Shown here: positions 1 through 6,933 of the stretch, one piece after another | How the letters are laid out: the number at the start of each line of letters is the position of its first letter | How positions within the stretch are numbered: the stretch's first letter is position 1 | Translations under genes and position numbers: made by a program | Assembly: GCA_039679855.1 (NCBI GenBank) | Contig: JBDKUE010000085.1 | Coordinates: forward strand, 1 to 13,469 | Direction of reading: 5' to 3' | From: UBA5314 sp039679855 | GTDB taxonomy: Bacteria > Bacillota > Syntrophomonadia > Syntrophomonadales > Syntrophomonadaceae | DNA length: 13,469 nt | Notes under the pieces: model-generated | Seen by the model: the letters and a program-made list of their open reading frames with translations, nothing else | The model's database searches: none | What the model was told of the DNA's origin: nothing

Positions 1-275
1 ACCATCCACATAACCAGCAATCCGGTGACAACCGCTATGATCCCGCCCAGTATTGCCATACTGGGGAATTCCACAGTTGTTGCCGACTTGATGGTACTTA
101 CCGGTTTACTGAGCATACCTGACGCTACTGTGATTATTTCATTCATACGTTCATTAGGCTGGGCTGCCCTTGGGGCTGCCGAAGGCCCTACCCCCGGACT
201 TTGGGGAGTTCCACAGACTGTGCAAAACATGTCACTGTCACTGAGCTGTGCTGCGCATTGCCTACAATAAGCCAT
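1..275 (-). CDS. Zinc-ribbon membrane protein, N-terminal part (cut by left window edge)
   Basis: The reading frame opens at ATG 275-273 and stays open to the window edge, giving 91 codons. A purine-rich ribosome binding site (AGAGG) lies just upstream, which decides the start. The N-terminus is a zinc ribbon with Cys4, Cys7, Cys18 and Cys21 (CRQC and CTVC). A Pro/Ala-rich linker follows, then a segment reading LSKPVSTIKSATTVEF, then a hydrophobic stretch from about residue 73 that looks like a first membrane helix. This arrangement is common in Firmicute multi-pass zinc-ribbon membrane proteins of unknown function. The domain that would name the family lies beyond the edge. The gene has its own promoter with an 11-bp-repeat operator at 351-406, the same type found before the transporter operon and the phosphatase gene, so I infer co-regulation. 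The gene call is secure and the function unknown. Confidence 0.85.
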   Translation of the reverse strand, partial: MAYCRQCAAQLSDSDMFCTVCGTPQSPGVGPSAAPRAAQPNERMNEIITVASGMLSKPVSTIKSATTVEFPSMAILGGIIAVVTGLLVMWM

Positions 276-466
276 TTCTTCTACACCTCTTTACTCATTT
301 TATAAAGACCAGTCAAATCAAAACAAAAAATATATCGCCTCCCGGTATAAATTATAGAAAACAACTTACAACAATACCATGATAAGTAAATGATAAAAAC
401 CTGACACGATAAAAGCCTGCGAACCAACTATTAGTCCTGTCTATAGTTTTTTTATACCTGAGCTCT
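276..466. other. Intergenic region between the third TPR gene and the left zinc-ribbon gene
   Basis: This 191-bp AT-rich gap holds promoter P1. I see no convincing GC-rich hairpin with a T tract downstream of the TPR gene that ends at 467. Some read-through from the upstream operon into the zinc-ribbon gene is therefore possible. Confidence 0.6.
351..406 (-). promoter_or_regulatory. Promoter P1 with three 11-bp-spaced TRTCA repeats, before the left zinc-ribbon gene
   Basis: Read on the minus strand, TGTCA (406-402), TATCA (395-391) and TATCA (384-380) are exactly 11 bp apart. The last repeat continues as TATCATGGTATTG. A perfect TATAAT lies at 356-351, 23 nt beyond the last pentamer. The -35 position (about 379-374, TGGTAT) is poor and immediately abuts the last repeat, as in activator-dependent pho-box promoters. 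Transcription would start near 344, about 70 nt before the ATG at 275. The same pattern recurs at 5822-5877 and 6848-6902. The binding protein is inferred to be the FHA-winged-helix regulator at 6059-6760. Confidence 0.65.
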
Positions 467-2134
467 TTAATCTTCTCCAAACACAACGAAAATTTTTATG
501 CCTAATATTTGATCGTTTCTAATATAAAACCGCAAGCATTGGGTAAGTCCTTGAAAAGCAACCCGGTTAACCTGTACATAAGATTCAAGACTATCATTAT
601 TAGAATAGCTAATATGCTCTTTGTCCACTGCAGGGTTGTTTATGTCCAATTGGCCATACTTTTCAACTATTTTTGACGGGGAATCACCAACCCTTATTCC
701 TTCCCAATTTACGTATTGGGGTGATGTAGATAAAATGCCTTCTACATATCCATCTTTGAATGTTATTTCGAGGCCGTTATATATGAATACTTCTACCGGG
801 CTATAAGAATTAAATGTCTGCTTTTGCAAAGGCTGCCCCATTTTCTTAATAACATCTTCCTGTTTGTCATAAGCCTTGATCACTCCCAAATATGTTTCCT
901 GAAAGTCTTCATTTAGTCCCTTGGGAGGCGTGATAAGAGCGCTGCTCTGTTCGGCAGGTTTATTGTTTTGAACCGGTTTGCTCTCTTTCACAGTCTCAAC
1001 AAACGGTAAAGACCTGGTGTGCAGTTCTTCTTTAACCTTGTCCACAGGTTTCCAATTGTATAGGAGATATTGGGCTGCGTAGAGTTTTTCCTGCCCGGTG
1101 TTCAAGCTTTGCAGCAAAGCTATAGCCTCAAGGTCGGTAGCGTTGGCCTGCAGGGCTTTTAATGCGGTGGCTTTAGCTTTTTCATTGTCCCCGGCTATTT
1201 GATAGTATCTTGCCAGGTCGCTTAAGAGCCAATCGCTTAGTTTTTCTTCGAGCAACTGCTTGACGAGGTTCTCGGCAACGCTTCGGTCGCCAGTTTTAAT
1301 CATGGCGATGGCGGCCAGTATTTTGCCTTTCTGGTTGCCTGCATTTTGCCCCACTTTAGTTTTGTAGCTGCTGACGACCTCCTGGTAATCTTCTGATGTG
1401 TAATAACTGTGAAACTCCAGCATGTCAGCCACCTGTTGGTTTGAAGCCGGCTCCGGTTTACTCTCCATATCTCCCCAGGGTACTTTATAAAGTTCACTTA
1501 AAATCAAGTAGGCTTCCTGCTGGTTAATTTCAAGAGTTAAGGATTTGAGCAGGTTATTATAAGCGGCAGCCGGTTTACGGTTTTGCATGAGAAAAAGCGC
1601 CAATGTGTTGTAAGCCCGATATTCATTGGGATTCTGCTCGACGGCTTGCCTCAAAATCGCTTCCGCTTTGGCGTTATCCCCTTGCTGTTGGTAGACGATA
1701 GCCAGGCCCCAATAGGCTTCCAGACCATTTTTATTAGCGTTTTTGATCTCCTGGAATGCCTTTTCGGCTTGACTGAGCTGATTATTATCCACGTACATGC
1801 CTGCCAGACCCAGACGAAGGACTGGTTGTTTATCCTGTTCAACTGCCGAAAGACCACGATCATATGCAGCCTTGGCCTCATCGTATTTTCCCTGCAGGGT
1901 ATATACCCTGGCCAGGCCTTGATAGGCTTTGACCTCTTTAGGATCTATTTTAATCGCTTCATTAAAAGCTAAAATGGCTTTTTCGTAGTCATTTTGAATC
2001 AGGTACTTTACTGCCAGATCAAGCTTCTCCTGTTCCCGATCCGCCGATCCCCGGCTCCAGAGGAAAGTCCCTATACCTAATGCCAGCACTACTGCCAGTA
2101 TTGCTGCGATCCCTATTTTTTTCTTTTTGTCCAC
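467..2134 (-). CDS. TPR-repeat protein with signal anchor and BamE-like C-terminal domain (paralog 1)
   Basis: The 555-residue protein starts at GTG 2134 behind a GGGGAGAGAG ribosome binding site. Residues 2-6 are lysine-rich and residues 7-26 form one hydrophobic helix without a lipobox, so it is probably anchored with the rest outside the membrane. Residues 36-206 hold at least five tandem TPRs (for example the unit starting LEAYWGLAIVYQQQGDNAKA near 138), and further helical repeats run to about 360. TPRs are protein-interaction scaffolds. A Pro/Ser-rich linker (about 380-408) leads to a C-terminal domain with two similar motifs, one near 414-435 (EDVIKKMGQP) and one near 478-495 (GIRVGDSPSKIVEKYG). 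These resemble the SmpA/BamE type of small alpha/beta domain. It is the last gene of the 5473-467 cluster, 59 bp after the lipoprotein gene. It matches the TPR proteins at 9795 and 11542 over its first 361 residues. The ligand is unknown. Confidence 0.9.
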   Translation of the reverse strand: MDKKKKIGIAAILAVVLALGIGTFLWSRGSADREQEKLDLAVKYLIQNDYEKAILAFNEAIKIDPKEVKAYQGLARVYTLQGKYDEAKAAYDRGLSAVEQDKQPVLRLGLAGMYVDNNQLSQAEKAFQEIKNANKNGLEAYWGLAIVYQQQGDNAKAEAILRQAVEQNPNEYRAYNTLALFLMQNRKPAAAYNNLLKSLTLEINQQEAYLILSELYKVPWGDMESKPEPASNQQVADMLEFHSYYTSEDYQEVVSSYKTKVGQNAGNQKGKILAAIAMIKTGDRSVAENLVKQLLEEKLSDWLLSDLARYYQIAGDNEKAKATALKALQANATDLEAIALLQSLNTGQEKLYAAQYLLYNWKPVDKVKEELHTRSLPFVETVKESKPVQNNKPAEQSSALITPPKGLNEDFQETYLGVIKAYDKQEDVIKKMGQPLQKQTFNSYSPVEVFIYNGLEITFKDGYVEGILSTSPQYVNWEGIRVGDSPSKIVEKYGQLDINNPAVDKEHISYSNNDSLESYVQVNRVAFQGLTQCLRFYIRNDQILGIKIFVVFGED

Positions 2135-2193
2135 TCTGACTCTCTCCCCTTTTTAACCAACACTTAAGTTTATACTATCTGCTAAACTATTCC

Positions 2194-2958
2194 CTAATTG
2201 CTTCGGATTGCCGTTAATTCGGATTTTTCCGTATCGACATAACCCCGCGAAGACTGTTCTTTGATGGTTTTTACCACACCGATGTTGCGAACCAGCCAGT
2301 AGTCTTCTTTATAGGTATATAGAACTCCATTGCTTGATTTGTAAGTAACAGTCAAATGGGCAGCCTGTTCCTTTTTGCCCATGATCATAATTTCTTCAAA
2401 CCCGACGAACGTTGTGGTTTTACTGAAATCCTGTGGATATTCCGATACCTCTTTATAGGTGCTTCCCCAGGCTTCCCCGGGCAGCACCGGTTTCAACATA
2501 ACCCATTCACCATCAATAGTTCTATTCGTCTTTGTTCCAAACGGTTCGGTGTAGCTTTCGCGATTAGTGCAATAGACCGAGTCTTTTTGTACTAAAAATG
2601 TGTCTTTATAAAGAGAATGGTACACACTGCCTTTATTGGTCGTATTGATTTCTTCACTTTTTACATACCTGCCCTGATTATCCATGCTCCAAGAAACTGT
2701 AGAATCCAATTTTCCTTCCGAGCTGACCGTCCCCTCAAATATGTATTTTTTGCTGATGTCCGGTAGAAAGTAATCCACAGTTAACTTGACTTCTTCAACT
2801 TTGGTTGAGCTTTTCTCGGAAGCGGGGCCAATCGCTTGCATATCTTTCGGTCCACCCTTAATCTTGACTTCCGATCCCCGGCACCCCGGGATAGTTGCGA
2901 TACCTAATGCCATGATTATTATGAATACGGCTATGAGCCCTGTTCTCTTCTTGTCCAA
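2194..2958 (-). CDS. Putative lipoprotein of unknown function
   Basis: The open frame extends to a GTG at 2982, but I prefer TTG 2958 (254 residues). GGGGAGAGGGG precedes it, and the resulting start (LDKKRTG) matches the xDKKK start of the three TPR proteins. The N-terminus has a basic stretch, a hydrophobic core and IPGC, so Cys26 would be the lipidated residue of a signal peptidase II site. The mature part is rich in beta-prone, Thr/Ser/Lys-containing sequence (about residues 50-250) with no motif I can assign. It sits between the FHA-ABC transporter and a TPR gene on the same strand with short gaps. I infer it is the extracytoplasmic lipoprotein partner of the transporter or of the TPR protein. 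Its leader DNA strongly resembles that of the following TPR gene, suggesting that the signal-peptide segment was copied. Confidence 0.8.
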   Translation of the reverse strand: MDKKRTGLIAVFIIIMALGIATIPGCRGSEVKIKGGPKDMQAIGPASEKSSTKVEEVKLTVDYFLPDISKKYIFEGTVSSEGKLDSTVSWSMDNQGRYVKSEEINTTNKGSVYHSLYKDTFLVQKDSVYCTNRESYTEPFGTKTNRTIDGEWVMLKPVLPGEAWGSTYKEVSEYPQDFSKTTTFVGFEEIMIMGKKEQAAHLTVTYKSSNGVLYTYKEDYWLVRNIGVVKTIKEQSSRGYVDTEKSELTAIRSN

Positions 2959-3007
2959 TGCCTTTTCTTCCCCTCTCCCCACTGATATCGTTTATGGACT
3001 ATGCAAT

Positions 3008-5473
3008 CTATTCAGTTTTATGGTCTTTCTTTAACATCATGAAACTGGAAACGGTATATAAAGCAACCACAAAAACAAGTAAAATCCACCAGTGACCAGC
3101 AAAACTGCCGTTTAGATTGGACCATTCCTCGGAATAGACAGCAACCCGGCTGTTGATATCGCAAATCCCCCCCGCCATCAGTTCATAGCCCCATTTGGCT
3201 ATAGCCAGATCAAACAGCCTTTTCAATAAATCCGATTTAACGGTTGTCACCCTGACCAGGGCACCGGATAAGATTATCTGCGGAACCAGGACCAGGGGCA
3301 CTAAACTGATAGCCTTATCGGCGTTGGATGCTATAGCGGAAATAGCCAGACCCATCATGATACTGGCCATGGTGATCAGGAAAAAGGCCCAAACACACGA
3401 CCAGAAATCCGGTAAGCCCAGAAATATCTGGATAACAGCCAGAAATACCAGAACCTGAACAAAACCGACCGCCCCCAGAACAATTACTTTGGAAAGCAGA
3501 TAGGGAGTGATATGCAGGTTTATTCTTCGTTCCCGTCTATAAACCGGCAGTTCTTTTACTATCTCGCGGGCCGAATTGGTGGTTCCCAGCCATATGACCG
3601 TAAAAACCATAATGGCAACACACATGGACATTTTGGACCAGCGATTTACTTCATCACGGTGGTCGTTTTGAATCTTGTCAATTTTACTGCTATCAACTCC
3701 TCCATGAGTTATGAATTGTTTGATATCGGTATCCGCTTGGGTTAATTTACTGTTTTGAAAGGTTGGAGCGGTATTTAAGAATACCAGGGTAATGAGAAAG
3801 GCGATTATCAAAGGCTGCAATATCAGCAAGGCCAGGTTTTTGCGATCCCTGGTCAGCAACGTAGTATAGCGGCCGGTGAGGACCAGCCACTGTCGAAAAG
3901 GTGAATTCCGGTCACCGGTATTTAGCTGCCCGGGATTTCTGGACAGGGCATTTGCCCGACCAGGAATCGCCTTCTGCAGGTAATTACGATAATACTGCGA
4001 ATTTGTGTAGTCCCGGGCCAGGGCGGCCGGTAAATCATCACCTAGCTTCTTGTAAATGTCCGCAAAGTCGGCTGCCTTAAAGTGGGCCAGGGCTTCATCG
4101 GGAGTGCCAAAAAAGGCCAGCCTTCCCCCTTCCGTGAGAAATACCACTTTGTCACAGAGTTTTATATTAAAAGTGGCATGGGTCACTAATATAATAGTCC
4201 GGCCATGGTCGGCCAAGCGACGCATCATTTCCATCATGGTCTTCTCCAGCCCCGGGTCAAGGCCGGAGGTAGGTTCATCGAGGAGGAAGATACTGGGGCT
4301 GGTCAGGAGTTCTACGCCTATACTGACCCGCTTGCGCTGGCCCCCGGAAAGATTTCGCACCAGAACATCCCGGCGGCTTTCTAATTCCAAATCCTTTAAT
4401 ACCTGCCCCACCCGGTTTCTGATCTCATCCATTGTCGTGTCATCGGGCATACGCAGCCGGGCTGAATAAGTTAAAACCTCGTCAACCGTCAAATCCATAT
4501 GTACGATATCCTCCTGGGGAACATATCCGATCATTGACTTAAAGATCTGATACTCCTCGTAGAGGTTGCGACCGTTGATAAGGATCTCCCCTGAATTAGC
4601 CGGATTCATGCCCGTCAAAGCACCCATCAAGGTGCTCTTGCCGGCGCCGCTGCCCCCTAAAATCGCCACAAACTCCCGGGGCTGGATGGTAAAATTGAGA
4701 TCCTCCAGCAGCTTTTTGCTGCCCCCCCCGGGAAGGGCCACGGTACGGCCCAGATGGTTGATATTAATCTTTACCTGACCGTCGTTTTCACTGTATTCCA
4801 ATAATTTTTGGCCGTCAAAAATAAAGCGGAAACCGCAAATCTGAACCAGGGAATCTGGCTGTAAAGGTGTATACCCCGCCACTTTCGTTCCGTTTACATA
4901 GGTGCCGTTTACGCTGTTCAAGTCATACAAGATATGCTGGCTTTGGTTTGAAACAATCCGGGCATGATACCGGGAAACCAGCGGGTGACGAAGTACTACG
5001 TCATTTGATGAATCGCGGCCTATGTTCAGGGTGTTGGCGCCCACCGCCAAAGAACGGGTGGATGAGCTAGAAGGCTGATATGATCCGGCATTGTGAAGCT
5101 CATGAGTTAATCCGGGTTTTACAAAATTGAACTGATAAGGCTGGTTGGTTGAAGGCCCGTTTTCTCTACTTAATCGTATGGTAGTCGCACCCATCGAAAA
5201 CGCTTCGCCGGGGAAAAGCGGCAGGGGCTGGGATATTTTCTGGCCGCCTAGAAAAACACCATTGCTGCTGTTTTCATCCTGCAGGGTGGCTTCACCGTTT
5301 GCTGAAACAGTAATCCGGGCATGAACACGCGAAACCTTTTTGTCGTTGAGGCATAGTTCGTTGGAATCCTGCCTGCCGATAAAAAACGTGCCCGGGGTTA
5401 ACATGAGGCGTTTACCTTGATCCGGTCCGTCGGTTATTTCAAGATAGAGTTGTCCATTCACCCTGCTCTTCAC
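3008..5473 (-). CDS. FHA-FHA-ABC-2 type transporter, ATPase fused to permease (Rv1747-like)
   Basis: This 821-residue polypeptide carries a full half-transporter. FHA domain 1 covers about residues 10-100 (Gly33-Arg34, Ser49-Arg50-His51, Asn71-Gly72). FHA domain 2 covers about 140-220 (Gly152-Arg153, Ser167-His170, Asn189-Gly190). Both keep the phosphothreonine-binding residues. The ABC ATPase (about 240-470) has Walker A GGSGAGKST at 273-281, Q-loop Gln320, signature LSGGQ at 375-379, Walker B IFLLDEP at 395-401 and switch His432. The C-terminal half has about six membrane helices (about 547-567, 615-632, 655-683, 690-717, 722-740, 792-813) with a large loop after the first. This is the ABCG/ABC-2 order of mycobacterial Rv1747, an exporter controlled through its FHA domains by a Ser/Thr kinase. 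The substrate here is unknown. AGGAG directly abuts the GTG at 5473, so GTG 5461 (MNGQLY) is a plausible alternative start. It is the first gene of an operon with the lipoprotein and TPR genes. Confidence 0.93.
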   Translation of the reverse strand: MKSRVNGQLYLEITDGPDQGKRLMLTPGTFFIGRQDSNELCLNDKKVSRVHARITVSANGEATLQDENSSNGVFLGGQKISQPLPLFPGEAFSMGATTIRLSRENGPSTNQPYQFNFVKPGLTHELHNAGSYQPSSSSTRSLAVGANTLNIGRDSSNDVVLRHPLVSRYHARIVSNQSQHILYDLNSVNGTYVNGTKVAGYTPLQPDSLVQICGFRFIFDGQKLLEYSENDGQVKININHLGRTVALPGGGSKKLLEDLNFTIQPREFVAILGGSGAGKSTLMGALTGMNPANSGEILINGRNLYEEYQIFKSMIGYVPQEDIVHMDLTVDEVLTYSARLRMPDDTTMDEIRNRVGQVLKDLELESRRDVLVRNLSGGQRKRVSIGVELLTSPSIFLLDEPTSGLDPGLEKTMMEMMRRLADHGRTIILVTHATFNIKLCDKVVFLTEGGRLAFFGTPDEALAHFKAADFADIYKKLGDDLPAALARDYTNSQYYRNYLQKAIPGRANALSRNPGQLNTGDRNSPFRQWLVLTGRYTTLLTRDRKNLALLILQPLIIAFLITLVFLNTAPTFQNSKLTQADTDIKQFITHGGVDSSKIDKIQNDHRDEVNRWSKMSMCVAIMVFTVIWLGTTNSAREIVKELPVYRRERRINLHITPYLLSKVIVLGAVGFVQVLVFLAVIQIFLGLPDFWSCVWAFFLITMASIMMGLAISAIASNADKAISLVPLVLVPQIILSGALVRVTTVKSDLLKRLFDLAIAKWGYELMAGGICDINSRVAVYSEEWSNLNGSFAGHWWILLVFVVALYTVSSFMMLKKDHKTE

Positions 5474-5706
5474 TCCTGCATAGAATATATATCATTGGTT
5501 TTCTTTTACTATTGAATTATGGAGGAGTCGAAAAAGCACATAGCAATGATGGATATTTTAAAATGCATGTCTTTGTTTCAGCTCCATATGCATCCATTAA
5601 TCCTGCATCAAATTAACCTATGTATAGATTTCGATACATTTTCGGCTTTCCCTTCACTATGGCAAATCCCCTTATGACAGATCGATTCTCCATGAAGTTA
5701 GGAGGG

Positions 5707-5741
5707 GGCAAGGCCCCTTCCATAGTGTCAGGGGCCTTGCC
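5707..5741 (-). other. Perfect 11-bp hairpin in the transporter-operon leader with a loop complementary to a downstream segment
   Basis: GGCAAGGCCCC (5707-5717) and GGGGCCTTGCC (5731-5741) form a perfect GC-rich stem around a 13-nt loop. Neither strand has a U tract after it, so it is not a standard intrinsic terminator. Read on the minus strand, the loop contains CACTATGG (5727-5720), which is complementary to CCATAGTG (5662-5655) about 58 nt downstream. A pseudoknot is therefore possible. A regulatory role is inferred only from its position between promoter P2 and the transporter start codon. Confidence 0.5.
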
Positions 5742-5821
5742 TGTTGTATATTAAGTGGGCAGCAGCTATCTGTTTATTGTCGGGTTTTCTCTCACGCTGC
5801 ATGGGCATTTGCCATGATCAA

Positions 5822-5888
5822 ATTATATACACAGCAATACTGGTATACCATGATAGCAAACTGATAGTGTTATGATACGGTGATGATG
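5822..5888 (-). promoter_or_regulatory. Promoter P2 with three (perhaps four) 11-bp-spaced TATCA repeats, before the FHA-ABC operon
   Basis: On the minus strand, TATCA occurs at 5877-5873, 5866-5862 and 5855-5851, exactly 11 bp apart. CATCA at 5888-5884 stands in the same register as a possible fourth repeat. The last repeat continues TATCATGGTATAC, as in promoter P1. TATAAT lies at 5827-5822, 23 nt after the last pentamer, the same distance as in P1. Transcription would run left from about 5815 into the transporter gene, leaving a leader of about 340 nt. Confidence 0.65.
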
Positions 5889-5953
5889 TTTTTCTAATAA
5901 AACAGTCGGGCTTGCTCATATACTCCAACCATTATTTTAACCATAGATACAAT

Positions 5954-5979
5954 TGAGACCGCCTTATTTGGCAGTCTCA
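5954..5979. terminator. Imperfect hairpin, possible second terminator
   Basis: TGAGACCGCC and GGCAGTCTCA pair with one mismatch around a six-base TTATTT loop. No strong T tract follows on either strand, so a termination role is weakly supported. It lies downstream of the regulator gene and its first hairpin. Confidence 0.3.
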
Positions 5980-5998
5980 GTGTGTAGACAAAGTAAAC

Positions 5999-6029
5999 AA
6001 GCTGCCAGGTCGTGTCTCCTTGACAGCTT
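5999..6029 (-). terminator. Probable intrinsic terminator of the FHA-winged-helix gene
   Basis: On the minus strand, AAGCTGTCAAGG pairs with CCTGGCAGCTT as an 11-bp stem with one bulged A and one G-U pair. GTTTACTTTG follows. It begins about 30 nt after the stop codon at 6059. The T-rich tail is interrupted, so efficiency is uncertain. Confidence 0.5.
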
Positions 6030-6058
6030 TGTAGTAATTCCCAATTCTATATTTGTTC

Positions 6059-6760
6059 CTAGATATCCAGACGATAACCGTAACGGGGCACAGTCACTAT
6101 TGATTTTGAATGAGTTGTAAGGCGCTTGCGCAGGCGATACACGAGGGAGTTTATTTCATCCGCTCCAACGTCGGGAGTCTTTAAAAGTGGGTCAACGGGT
6201 CTTTCCGGCCAAACCCGCAATTTTATGTCATCAATACTTGTCGCCTGGTTGACGTTCTCATAGAGCACTAACAAGAGTTCTATTTCTTTGCCAAAAAACT
6301 TAATTTTCTGACCATCTATATACACTTCTCGTTTTTTAGCGTCAATAACCATAGAGTTGGAATGATAATTGACCGTTAAATCGGCCAGGTCGCTGGTATT
6401 TAAATCTACCGTATTCTCACTGGAGCTTTCAAAGTGCATTAAGAGATGAAACTGCACTTTTCCTTTGGCCAGAGACACTAAATCCTTGTTTTTTAAAACG
6501 TAGGGCTTTTCAGGTTGAATATCGAGTCCGTTAATCTTGGTTCCATGTTTACTATATAGATCAACCAGATTAACCACTCCGTTCTTGACGGAAAGCTCCA
6601 CATGTTTCTTGCTAATGTGGGGACTGATGAAGGGGATGTCGGGCTGGTTATCTTTCCACGGTCGTCCTAACACGACAGCACCCGGCGAAAGAATAATCTC
6701 GGTACCTTTTTCGTAAGGTTCACCCTGTTCAATTACGATGAAGCATTTGACGCCGTTCAT
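6059..6760 (-). CDS. FHA domain-OmpR/PhoB-type winged-helix transcriptional regulator
   Basis: The frame is open from TTG 6802, but ATG 6760 is preferred because GGGAGGT precedes it by a few bases; this gives 233 residues. The FHA domain (about 5-110) has Gly32-Arg33, Ser50-Lys51-Lys52-His53 and Asn77-Gly78. The usual Asn-Gly of the phosphate-side loop reads His72-Gly73. The C-terminal domain (about 130-233) is a Trans_reg_C winged helix, with helix EINSLVYRLRKRL (202-214) and wing SIVTVPRYGYRL (220-231). There is no receiver domain. It is thus a one-component factor that could sense phosphothreonine on itself or a partner, like mycobacterial EmbR but with domain order reversed. It is divergent from the phosphatase gene. 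I infer that it binds the 11-bp repeats at 380-406, 5851-5877 and 6848-6874. Confidence 0.92.
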   Translation of the reverse strand: MNGVKCFIVIEQGEPYEKGTEIILSPGAVVLGRPWKDNQPDIPFISPHISKKHVELSVKNGVVNLVDLYSKHGTKINGLDIQPEKPYVLKNKDLVSLAKGKVQFHLLMHFESSSENTVDLNTSDLADLTVNYHSNSMVIDAKKREVYIDGQKIKFFGKEIELLLVLYENVNQATSIDDIKLRVWPERPVDPLLKTPDVGADEINSLVYRLRKRLTTHSKSIVTVPRYGYRLDI

Positions 6761-6790
6761 AATACCTCCCGAAAAAACCACGCTAAAGAA

Positions 6791-6796
6791 ATTATA
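6791..6796 (-). promoter_or_regulatory. Probable -10 box of the regulator gene
   Basis: A perfect TATAAT reads on the minus strand at 6796-6791, about 30 nt upstream of the preferred ATG at 6760. This placement supports that start over the TTG at 6802. No good -35 box is visible. The phosphatase operator at 6848-6874 lies roughly 50-80 bp upstream, so autoregulation is possible. Confidence 0.45.
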
Positions 6797-6847
6797 ACTC
6801 AATATCCAGGTTTTTTGGCATAATTCTTGATTGTTTCAATGTTTAAT

Positions 6848-6902
6848 TGTCATTAATTTATCAGGGTCCTATCATTGTTTTGAATCAATTTATATTTATA
6901 AT
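6848..6902 (+). promoter_or_regulatory. Promoter P3 with three 11-bp-spaced TRTCA repeats, before the PP2C gene
   Basis: On the plus strand, TGTCA (6848-6852), TATCA (6859-6863) and TATCA (6870-6874) are exactly 11 bp apart. The last repeat continues TATCATTGTTTTG, close to TATCATGGTATTG in P1. TATAAT at 6897-6902 is 22 nt beyond the last pentamer. Transcription would begin near 6909, about 25 nt before the ATG at 6934. The site lies between the divergent regulator and phosphatase genes. Confidence 0.65.
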
Positions 6903-6933
6903 TTTAACCAAATAACCAATTAAGGAGAAATTC

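Larger units (their letters stand above)
5474..6058. other. 585-bp non-coding region: operon leader, promoter P2 and hairpins
   Basis: No convincing gene lies here. From right to left it holds a terminator-like hairpin for the regulator gene (5999-6029), a second imperfect hairpin (5954-5979), promoter P2 with its 11-bp repeats (5822-5877), and a leader of about 340 nt before the transporter start. That leader contains a perfect 11-bp stem (5707-5741). A 36-codon minus-strand frame (5723-5613) exists but has no good ribosome binding site. I see no insertion-sequence ends. Confidence 0.65.

Noticed and set aside
25..270. Plus-strand 81-codon frame at the left end
   Set aside because: It is the antisense shadow of the zinc-ribbon gene, whose frame has a ribosome binding site, four well-placed cysteines and a membrane helix.
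1583..1972. 129-codon plus-strand frame inside TPR paralog 1, with similar frames inside the other TPR genes
   Set aside because: These are antisense shadows that recur at equivalent positions because the sense genes are paralogous. The sense frames encode clear TPRs.
5613..5723. 36-codon minus-strand reading frame in the transporter-operon leader, starting inside the loop of the 5707-5741 hairpin
   Set aside because: The only AAGG upstream lies in the hairpin stem at an unfavourable distance, the composition is not gene-like, and no homology is recognisable. A leader peptide cannot be fully excluded.
5641..5741. CACTATGG/CCATAGTG inverted repeat and GC-rich stem considered as ends of a mobile element
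   Set aside because: There is no transposase frame, no flanking target duplication and no long terminal inverted repeat. An RNA structure explains the pattern better.
6761..6802. Longer N-terminus for the FHA-winged-helix protein from TTG 6802
   Set aside because: The TTG overlaps the probable -10 box (6791-6796), and GGGAGGT directly precedes the ATG at 6760, which starts at the FHA domain.
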